From assembly GCA_964346665.1 (NCBI GenBank), contig CAYFVC010000024.1, positions 1 to 7,625 on the forward strand: a stretch of 7,625 nt of DNA. Reading direction: 5' to 3'. The notes beneath the pieces are model-generated. The model was not told the origin of the DNA. It did not search any database and worked only from the letters and a program-made list of their open reading frames with translations. Below, one piece after another: positions 1 through 4,542 of this stretch (position 1 is the stretch's first letter; each line of letters begins with the position of its first letter). A program made the translations under genes and the position numbers. The DNA is from JAZGEG01 sp964346665 (GTDB taxonomy: Archaea > Aenigmatarchaeota > Aenigmatarchaeia > QMZP01 > QMZT01).

Positions 1-47
1 TTTCGAGCCTTCCTGCCACCATTGAAACTCCCGCCGGGTCCGTCAAC

Positions 48-57
48 AAATATAAAT
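48..57 (+). promoter_or_regulatory. Probable TATA box for the tRNA-Trp gene
   Basis: An A/T-only stretch containing TATAAAT ends 27 nt before the first base of the tRNA, the spacing expected of an archaeal TATA box. The same A/T tract read on the minus strand lies about 28 nt upstream of an ATG at 22-20, so it could also drive a leaderless gene leaving the window to the left. Only seven codons of that possible gene are visible. Position and composition are seen directly; promoter activity is inferred. Confidence 0.5.
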
Positions 58-123
58 CATTTCCGCACCAATTTAATTATCCATGGGGCCATGAGGTAGT
101 CTGGCTATCCTGGCGGGCTCCAG

Positions 124-178
124 TATTCATTGGAGCTTTGAGGGTCTTATGAGGACTAAGATCCTATGATAAAGAGAG
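124..178 (+). other. tRNA-Trp intron 1, anticodon loop, canonical 37/38 site
   Basis: This 55-nt intron lies between G37 (123) and A38 (179), the usual archaeal site and a common place for introns in tRNA-Trp. Its interior folds into a long hairpin: 127-138 pairs with 158-169 at 10 of 12 positions, and the tip is closed by GTCT (144-147) with GGAC (153-156). The bulge-helix-bulge is relaxed: the central helix is CTC (118-120) with GAG (174-176) plus a C121/A173 mismatch. Two stretches are complementary to the exons: TGGAGC (131-136) to 117-122 across the anticodon, and GGGTCT (142-147) to 177-182. In haloarchaea the corresponding intron guides 2'-O-methylation of positions 34 and 39. Here only weak box C- and D-like motifs are visible, so a guide role is speculative. 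The exact cut sites are inferred from the mature fold. Confidence 0.85.
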
Positions 179-199
179 ACCCGTATACCTGGGTTCGAA

Positions 200-266
200 T
201 ACCACTCTTTCCATACGCTTTTGCAAGTCGCAAAAGAGCGGTGGACCAGAAAGGTCCATTCGAAAA
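200..266 (+). other. tRNA-Trp intron 2, non-canonical T-loop site 59/60
   Basis: This 67-nt intron splits the T loop between A59 (199) and T60 (267). It has a strict bulge-helix-bulge core. The 5-bp T stem (189-193 with 268-272) is the outer helix. The central 4-bp helix is TTCG (194-197) with CGAA (261-264). The 3-nt bulges are AAT (198-200) and AAT (265-267), each cut after its second base. The body forms two hairpins: CTTTTGC (218-224) with GCAAAAG (230-236) around a 5-nt loop, and TGGACC (242-247) with GGTCCA (253-258) around AGAAA. The inner helix next to the 5' bulge is weak (only A201-T260 is clear). Introns at 59/60 are known mainly from Thermoproteales and a few other archaea. Their removal requires a splicing endonuclease of broad specificity, which this window does not encode. 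Confidence 0.88.
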
Positions 267-287
267 TCCCAGTGGCCCCATCCCAAC

Positions 288-298
288 TATTTTTTATT
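288..298 (+). promoter_or_regulatory. T-tract: possible tRNA terminator and pilin-operon TATA element
   Basis: A run of six T residues (290-295) starts 10 nt after the tRNA 3' end, as expected for an archaeal oligo-T terminator. The same A/T block, TATTTTTTATT, is centred about 26 nt before the ATG at 320. It could therefore act as the TATA element for a leaderless pilin-operon mRNA; no Shine-Dalgarno motif precedes that ATG. Both roles are inferred from position only. Confidence 0.4.
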
Positions 299-319
299 CA
301 GCCAATACAAAGAATAATT

Positions 320-724
320 ATGAAGGCCCAGACAGCTTTCGAGTACATGGTCATCGCGATGTTTGTTCTAGCATTCCTAACTCCAATCTGGATTTACCTC
401 TCCCAGCTTCAAACCCAGACTAGTGACCAATTCGCCCTATCTTATGCGAAGAACGCTGTCACCCAGATAGCTAAGAAAGCTGACCTGGTCTATTCCCAGA
501 GAATGGAGGCGAAGGTGAAGATAGGGCTTTACATTCCGAGAGGCGTTGAAGAAGTAAACATAACCGGAAACGAGATAAACATGCGTGTTCGTTCTATGTC
601 AGGGGATGTTGACGTTTTCGCTACGTCCATTGCTCAATTACAGGGAAATCTCCCTACCAGCGAAGGATTTTACTGGGTGATGTTAAAGGCTGAAGGGGAT
701 TATGTTAACGTGACGCTTGCGTAA
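320..724 (+). CDS. Type IV pilin-like protein with class III signal peptide (first of three)
   Basis: A 134-residue protein. The N-terminus, MKA followed by QTAFEYM, matches the archaeal class III signal: prepilin-peptidase cleavage is expected between A3 and Q4, with Glu at +5. The hydrophobic helix follows the cleavage site (about residues 8-27), as in type IV pilins. A short extracytoplasmic domain with predicted beta strands and an NVT N-glycosylation sequon near the C-terminus follows. The reading frame is open back to 221, but that stretch lies inside the tRNA, so the ATG at 320 with its textbook signal is chosen. It sits 39 nt after the tRNA and only 2 nt before the next gene, whose signal is nearly identical, so the genes are likely co-transcribed. 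It probably builds or decorates a pilus or other surface filament; the secreted part matches no specific pilin I recognise. Confidence 0.87.
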   Translation: MKAQTAFEYMVIAMFVLAFLTPIWIYLSQLQTQTSDQFALSYAKNAVTQIAKKADLVYSQRMEAKVKIGLYIPRGVEEVNITGNEINMRVRSMSGDVDVFATSIAQLQGNLPTSEGFYWVMLKAEGDYVNVTLA

Positions 725-726
725 CT

Positions 727-1110
727 ATGAAGGCTCAGGTTGCAATAGAGTTCATGATAATATTCGGGGTGTTTCTGATAGCTTTAACATTAATTGTCAT
801 TGCTGCCTGGAACAACATAGTTAATATAAATAAATCCACGATCGATTTTGAAGTGTACAGAATTCTGAATTTGGTATCGAACAGAATAAACACGGCTTAC
901 CTTGAGGGTCACGGTTTTTCTATAGGTTTGGTTGTACCAGAACAAATAGGTGTGTACAACTACACGCTCGAAATCGAGGAGAACACGCTCTGGCTCACCG
1001 TGAATGAAAACCCCTTTTCGAGGAGGCTGCTGACTTCGAACATAACAGGAAGCCTTGAAGGGGGAACAAACACGATTGAAAACGTGAACGGGGAGATTTT
1101 GATATCATGA
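727..1110 (+). CDS. Type IV pilin-like protein with class III signal peptide (second of three)
   Basis: A 127-residue protein starting MKA-QVAIEFM, again a class III signal with cleavage predicted after A3 and Glu at +5. The hydrophobic helix spans about residues 9-28. The secreted part carries sequons NYT and NIT and a C-terminal beta-rich stretch. Its start lies 2 nt after the previous stop codon and its last four bases overlap the next gene's ATG (ATGA at 1107-1110), so translational coupling is likely. The close match of its N-terminus to the preceding gene, with divergent C-terminal parts, suggests an old duplication into major and minor subunits. No prepilin peptidase, assembly ATPase or platform protein gene is in the window. 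Confidence 0.87.
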   Translation: MKAQVAIEFMIIFGVFLIALTLIVIAAWNNIVNINKSTIDFEVYRILNLVSNRINTAYLEGHGFSIGLVVPEQIGVYNYTLEIEENTLWLTVNENPFSRRLLTSNITGSLEGGTNTIENVNGEILIS

Positions 1111-1580
1111 AAAGCCAAATTTGGTCTCTGGATTTTGTAACATCCATTATGATTTTCCTCATAGTACTCATCCCTCTTTTCTTTATCTGGAGTTATGTAA
1201 ACACCCAGAATCAGCAGCAAATCATTTTCGATGAAGTCGAGACGCTCACGATGTCCATATCAGATTCGCTCATCCGAACAAAAGGTTTTCCTGAAGGATG
1301 GGATAATTCTAGCGTAACTATCATAGGACTTGCTTCGGAAGAGAACATCCTTAACGCAACGAAAGTTTCCTATTTCTTAACGATGGGAAACAACGAATAC
1401 AATAGGACTCGAACGATTCTGACAGGAGGCTATGATTTCTTCTTCAACCTCACAGATATTAACGGGACTACACATGGAACCATAGGAAACAAACCAGCAA
1501 ACAGGATGACCGTCCCTATCGAGAGGTATTGCCTGCACCACGAAAGGATCGCAAAACTAGAATTCGCACTAATAGTTTAA
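1107..1580 (+). CDS. Secreted pilin-associated protein with degenerate class III signal (third of three)
   Basis: A 157-residue protein with one N-terminal hydrophobic helix (about residues 10-30). The signal resembles its neighbours' but is altered: MKS-QIWSLDF has Ser instead of Ala/Gly at -1 and an acidic residue (Asp) at +6 rather than Glu at +5. It may be a minor or tip pilin, or it may stay uncleaved as a membrane anchor. The secreted part has many Asn-X-Ser/Thr sequons (NSS, NAT, NRT, NLT, NGT), more than either neighbour, suggesting heavy N-glycosylation. A single Cys lies near the C-terminus. The start overlaps the upstream gene by 4 nt. The end overlaps the stop codon of the opposing minus-strand gene. 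Function is inferred from signal type and operon position. Confidence 0.82.
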   Translation: MKSQIWSLDFVTSIMIFLIVLIPLFFIWSYVNTQNQQQIIFDEVETLTMSISDSLIRTKGFPEGWDNSSVTIIGLASEENILNATKVSYFLTMGNNEYNRTRTILTGGYDFFFNLTDINGTTHGTIGNKPANRMTVPIERYCLHHERIAKLEFALIV

Positions 1581-1840
1581 AGGTCGAACTCAAACACTTT
1601 GTAGCGAATTTTTATATTATACCCCGCCTTCTTTAACCTCTCGATCATGCTTATGTCTTCTTTACCTTTTCTAGACAATAGTTCCTCGATGCCAAGCTCC
1701 AATGCTATTATCGGGTGTATAATGTTCACTATAATATCTTTATCTTTAAACTCTATCTCAGCGGCAGGGGCCTTCCCTAGATATACCCTGAAGTGGACTC
1801 TCCCCACGATACTCCTGAAAATTTCTTCTAGAATGTTCAT
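1577..1840 (-). CDS. Conserved-looking small hypothetical protein (87 aa)
   Basis: I do not recognise this protein. It is 87 residues, with no signal peptide or membrane segment and no Cys. An amphipathic N-terminal helix (NILEEIFRSIVG) is followed by short alternating strands (VHFRVYLG, AEIEFKDKDIIVNI), a leucine-rich helix (residues about 43-56) and a C-terminal helix-strand ending KIRYKVFEFDL. This suggests a small cytoplasmic alpha/beta protein. Dense packing supports it being real: it starts 13 nt after the stop of the equally small gene upstream, and its TAA overlaps the TAA of the convergent pilin-operon gene within the palindrome TTAA. No clear Shine-Dalgarno site precedes its ATG, so translation may depend on the upstream gene. 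Confidence 0.72.
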   Translation of the reverse strand: MNILEEIFRSIVGRVHFRVYLGKAPAAEIEFKDKDIIVNIIHPIIALELGIEELLSRKGKEDISMIERLKKAGYNIKIRYKVFEFDL

Positions 1841-1853
1841 AAAGGGTCAAAAA

Positions 1854-2045
1854 TTATTTTTTCTTAGCGAAAGGGACTATTGTGAATTCAACACTCCCGT
1901 CCACACTCACCTTAGAATTTCCGATGTTGAATTCCACGCCGTCAAGGTTTATCTTTGTTTTGGTCTCTTTGCCTTCAAGAATCTGCAGGATTTTCATTAC
2001 AAGCTCTTCCTTGTTTTTCACGATCTCCTCGAAAACGCCCATCAT
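1854..2045 (-). CDS. Small hypothetical protein (62-63 aa)
   Basis: I do not recognise this gene. The product is an acidic-then-basic small protein: an N-terminal helix (GVFEEIVKNKEELVMKILQ), then three or four short beta strands (TKINLDGVEFNI, KVSVDGSVEFTIVPF) and a lysine tail, with no Cys or membrane segment. Two ATGs stand in tandem, at 2045-2043 and 2042-2040. A GAGGTG Shine-Dalgarno site ends 2 nt before the first and 5 nt before the second, so the second (62 aa) is the more likely start. It is the first gene of a two-gene minus-strand unit and diverges from the ATPase gene at 2128 across an 82-nt A/T-rich region. Both small proteins begin with a similar helix (EEI.....), which may hint at joint action. 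This is inference only. Confidence 0.7.
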   Translation of the reverse strand: MMGVFEEIVKNKEELVMKILQILEGKETKTKINLDGVEFNIGNSKVSVDGSVEFTIVPFAKKK

Positions 2046-2127
2046 ACCACCTCATAGATATTACAAATATTTTCTTTTTATCTATATATAATTTGCCAAT
2101 TTATATCCTTCTTTCCAAAATTATACT
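2046..2127. promoter_or_regulatory. Divergent promoter region between small ORFs and ATPase gene
   Basis: An 82-nt A/T-rich intergenic region serves both strands. On the plus strand, TTTATAT (2100-2106) lies about 25 nt before the ATG at 2128, which has no Shine-Dalgarno motif; this predicts a leaderless mRNA. On the minus strand, the TATATATA-like tract near 2082-2092 lies 37-47 nt upstream of the small gene's start and would leave a short leader carrying the GAGGTG site. Positions are read directly; activity is inferred. Confidence 0.55.
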
Positions 2128-3444
2128 ATGGTAGAGAAGATAGTGATAGGGAAGGACTGGAAAGACCTTAAAAAATTCGGGGAGAAGGGAACCGCTTACA
2201 TCGGTAAACATGTTGTTGGCAAGGGAGAGGAAACCCATTTAACGAACCCCATGCAGATGGACCTAACTAGGCCGCACATAGTTCTGGTTTGCGGGAAGCG
2301 CGGGACCGGGAAATCGTATACAGCAGGCGTTGTCGCAGAGGAGATATACAAACTTCCAGATGAGATACGAAGTAACCTTTCAGTCCTCATGATAGACACC
2401 ATGGGGATATACTGGTCCACGAAGCTCCCGAACGAGAAGGACGTTGACCTTCTGAAAGAATGGGGAATGAAACCCGAGGGCTTAGCGAGAGCGAAAGTAT
2501 TCGTCCCCAAGGGTTATGTAAGCGAATACAAAGAGGCGGGTATAACGATTGATTCTCCTTTTTCGCTCTCGATTGGCGAACTGACAGCAGAGGATTGGAT
2601 CACAACTTTTGGATTCTCCATGATAGATGAACATGGAATAGTGATAGAAAGGGTTGTAGAAGGTTTGAAGGAAACTCGTGGAAGCAGATACTCGATAACA
2701 GATATAATAAGTGAGATAAAGAATGACAAGACAACGGAACAAAAAGTTAAGGACGCGTTGGTTAACAGGTTCCTTGCAGCCAAAGAGTGGGGGTTGTTCG
2801 AAAGGGAAGGGACGAAAGTCGAGGAGTTCCTGAAACCAGGGGTTATCTCGGTTCTAGATGTTTCCCATTACATGCGCGTATCGGAATCATGGTCGATAAG
2901 GGCGATGCTGGTTGCTTTGCTTTCAAGGAAGATTTTCGCTCAGAGGTTGAAGGCGAGGAAGGCAGAAGAATATGGTCAGGTAACGGGTCAGGTCAAGAAA
3001 TCCATGCCCATGGTTTGGATAATGGTTGATGAAATGCACCAGTTCATACCCAACGGGGGTTCGACCGCAGCTACCGGACCTCTACTCACGCTTATCAAGG
3101 AAGGAAGGGAACCAGGGATTTCGTTGCTGATGATAACCCAGCGTCCGAACAAGCTCCATGAAGACGCGTTATCTCAAGCGGACCTTGTGATATCCCACAG
3201 GCTGACCTCGAAAGCGGATATAGAGGCTTTACGCTCGATCATGCAGACCTACATGCTCGAGGACATACAGGATTACCTGAATGACCTCCCAAGAACGAAA
3301 GGTTCAGCGATCATACTCGATGACAATTCCGAAAGAATATACCAAGCACAAATACGTCCGAGATTATCGTGGCACGCTGGCGGTTCACCCATAATAATAA
3401 AGGAGAAATCGCTCGTGGGAGGGGAAGAGAAAAAAGCCCGGTAA
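2128..3444 (+). CDS. HerA/FtsK-like P-loop ATPase
   Basis: A 438-residue member of the HerA/VirB4/FtsK superfamily of ring-forming ATPases, which pump or unwind DNA in the cytoplasm. Walker A is GKRGTGKS (residues 56-63). Walker B is the hydrophobic strand VWIMV followed by D301 E302. A sensor-type TQR is at 337-339, and KEGREPG (324-330) contains a candidate arginine finger. The region after Walker B (STAATGPLLTLIKEGREPGISLL, given here only in part as motif positions 312-334) is typical of HerA-like enzymes. Archaeal HerA normally carries an N-terminal HAS barrel; here only about 50 residues precede Walker A, too few for the usual barrel. Nor is the partner nuclease NurA, Mre11 or Rad50 encoded nearby. 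It is therefore better called a HerA-like ATPase than HerA itself. No signal or membrane segment is seen. It may act in DNA processing, segregation or transfer; the substrate is unknown. Confidence 0.85.
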   Translation: MVEKIVIGKDWKDLKKFGEKGTAYIGKHVVGKGEETHLTNPMQMDLTRPHIVLVCGKRGTGKSYTAGVVAEEIYKLPDEIRSNLSVLMIDTMGIYWSTKLPNEKDVDLLKEWGMKPEGLARAKVFVPKGYVSEYKEAGITIDSPFSLSIGELTAEDWITTFGFSMIDEHGIVIERVVEGLKETRGSRYSITDIISEIKNDKTTEQKVKDALVNRFLAAKEWGLFEREGTKVEEFLKPGVISVLDVSHYMRVSESWSIRAMLVALLSRKIFAQRLKARKAEEYGQVTGQVKKSMPMVWIMVDEMHQFIPNGGSTAATGPLLTLIKEGREPGISLLMITQRPNKLHEDALSQADLVISHRLTSKADIEALRSIMQTYMLEDIQDYLNDLPRTKGSAIILDDNSERIYQAQIRPRLSWHAGGSPIIIKEKSLVGGEEKKAR

Positions 3445-3459
3445 GATTTTTATTAACCA

Positions 3460-4503
3460 TTATCTTTTTATATAACTCTGCTGGCTCGTCTCACTTCCGG
3501 CACTTTCACAGCGGCAGGGGAAGGGGAAACTTTTGTACGTCCAATCGTCGTCCCATTCACACAAACCTGTGGGCAGTACATTGTAATTTGGTTTGAATAC
3601 AGGATTGTTACCTTCACAATGTTTCCCCAGATCTTCTATTGCTTCCTCAACACTCATCCCTGCATCTTTCATATTATCGTATATAGCGTGAACTCTTGAC
3701 TTATACCAAACTGGGCAAGGATCGGTAATGCATTTAGATTTAGAAACGTCATAGCAGCATACAATACCCTTGTGTTTAGAATAGTCGTTGCATGTAGCTT
3801 TATCATTATTCCATTTGGAACAGCCTTTAACCCAAGCTTCTCCTTCTTCTTTCAGACATTTACAACCATTACTACTCGGGTAACATATCCGCAATTTACA
3901 TAAGTGAACTCCTTTGTTTTCACAAAGAGCAACAGGTCCGCACTTTTCTATTCCTCCTGCCCCGTAAATCCAGCAGCAACCTGGCTGTTGACTGCATACT
4001 GATACACCTTTTTTGGAATATTCGTGACATGTCGCACCATCCCCGTTTCCGTCCCCATTCCCATCCTCTGGGCAATCATCCCATGTGTTGCAATAAGGAT
4101 CAGGGGTCGTCCCGAGCTTTTTCTCGTTCAGGAAAACGTCCGTTTTCTCGTCAGGTTGGGGACCGTATGGGGGAGGTGCGCATTTGAAATCAAAATGGTT
4201 TGTGATAACGGTTACATTACAGGTGTAATTCCCTAGGGTCGATTCGAAGGTTAGATAATAACTGTCTAAACACTGGTCAGTTCTGTTTGCCCCGCACATA
4301 AGAAGTTGATTTTCTGCCATGCATCCTTCTTTGTAACAGTACTGGGAGTCAGGCTCGGAGGTGAAGCCGTTGTTGTTATCACATGTCCAGGTATTTTCGA
4401 ATGACGGCAAGTTTCCCTGGGCTGCCTCTGAATAAAGGGACATTCCAATAAAAATTACAAAAATAAAAATCAACACCACAGGCAAGAAGATTTTCTTATT
4501 CAT
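3460..4503 (-). CDS. Secreted or membrane-anchored cysteine-rich protein
   Basis: About 347 residues from the ATG at 4503; a GTG two codons upstream (4509) could also start it. I recognise no family. The N-terminus (MNKK, then a hydrophobic run to about residue 20, then SEAA followed by Q) is a Sec signal peptide with possible cleavage after A28. There are 29 cysteines in total, all after the signal, including CC pairs and CxC, and several N-glycosylation sequons. This fits an extracellular protein held by many disulfides or binding metal. A linker rich in Asp-Gly-Asn-Gly (about residues 147-156) resembles calcium-binding loops and separates the two halves. Two related segments start ATC-x-(E/D)-YSK (about 157 and 236). 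Codons look more A/T-rich than in neighbouring genes, which hints at a faster-evolving or acquired gene. It converges on the ATPase gene with only 15 nt between stops. A TATA-like tract at about 4529-4540 suggests its own, leaderless promoter. Confidence 0.8.
   Translation of the reverse strand: MNKKIFLPVVLIFIFVIFIGMSLYSEAAQGNLPSFENTWTCDNNNGFTSEPDSQYCYKEGCMAENQLLMCGANRTDQCLDSYYLTFESTLGNYTCNVTVITNHFDFKCAPPPYGPQPDEKTDVFLNEKKLGTTPDPYCNTWDDCPEDGNGDGNGDGATCHEYSKKGVSVCSQQPGCCWIYGAGGIEKCGPVALCENKGVHLCKLRICYPSSNGCKCLKEEGEAWVKGCSKWNNDKATCNDYSKHKGIVCCYDVSKSKCITDPCPVWYKSRVHAIYDNMKDAGMSVEEAIEDLGKHCEGNNPVFKPNYNVLPTGLCEWDDDWTYKSFPFPCRCESAGSETSQQSYIKR
3715..4035 (-). repeat. Two diverged cysteine-rich repeat units inside the secreted protein
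   Basis: Unit A (about 4035 down to 3922) begins ATCHEYSKKG and continues with C...CC and KC...C. Unit B (about 3798 down to 3715) begins ATCNDYSKHKG and continues with CC, KC and PC. They share the order ATC-x-acidic-YSK-x-G-x-V-C(C)-...-KC-...-C. This is a protein-level duplication; the DNA is not obviously alike. Confidence 0.6.
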
Positions 4504-4542
4504 TCGCACGCCAACTAACCCCCGACGATTATTAATTAGATT

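Larger units (their letters stand above)
85..280 (+). tRNA. tRNA-Trp (anticodon CCA) with two introns
   Basis: The acceptor stem GGGGCCA (85-91) pairs perfectly with TGGCCCC (273-279), followed by discriminator A73 at 280; CCA is not encoded. T8 and G9 are at 92-93. The D arm is 94-111, with G18G19 at 103-104, A14, G15 and A21. The anticodon stem GCGGG (113-117) pairs with CCCGT (180-184). The loop is C32 T33 C34 C35 A36 G37 (118-123) plus A38 (179), giving anticodon CCA at 120-122, which decodes UGG. The variable loop is 185-188, with C48 able to pair with G15. The T stem CTGGG (189-193) pairs perfectly with CCCAG (268-272), but its halves are 74 nt apart; removing a 67-nt intron restores a standard TTCGAAT loop. 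With a 55-nt intron also removed at 37/38, the mature tRNA is 74 nt. Every helix fits only with both introns present, so confidence is high. A simple scan could miss this gene or call it a pseudogene. Confidence 0.93.

Noticed and set aside
1..21. Possible 3' end of another tRNA (TTCGAGC, then CTTCC and TGCCACC)
   Set aside because: The base before the loop is T rather than the conserved G53, and the 5' partners lie outside the window, so it cannot be tested.
188..212. T arm read straight through (CTGGG, TTCGAAT, ACCAC) as a degenerate tRNA end
   Set aside because: It gives mismatches at both ends of the T stem and no matching acceptor strand. The intron model restores perfect pairing to 268-279.
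221..319. Upstream extension of the first pilin-like gene from an ATG at 221
   Set aside because: This part lies inside the tRNA T-loop intron and 3' exon, and the class III signal requires the start at 320.
166..423. An 85-codon plus-strand open frame across the tRNA and pilin start
   Set aside because: It covers a well-supported tRNA and overlaps the pilin gene out of frame; the translation has no recognisable feature.
2128..3444. Assignment of the ATPase to the pilus or archaellum secretion ATPases near the pilin cassette
   Set aside because: Its motifs (GKRGTGKS, VDEMHQF, TQR) fit HerA/FtsK-like ATPases, not the GspE/PilB family.
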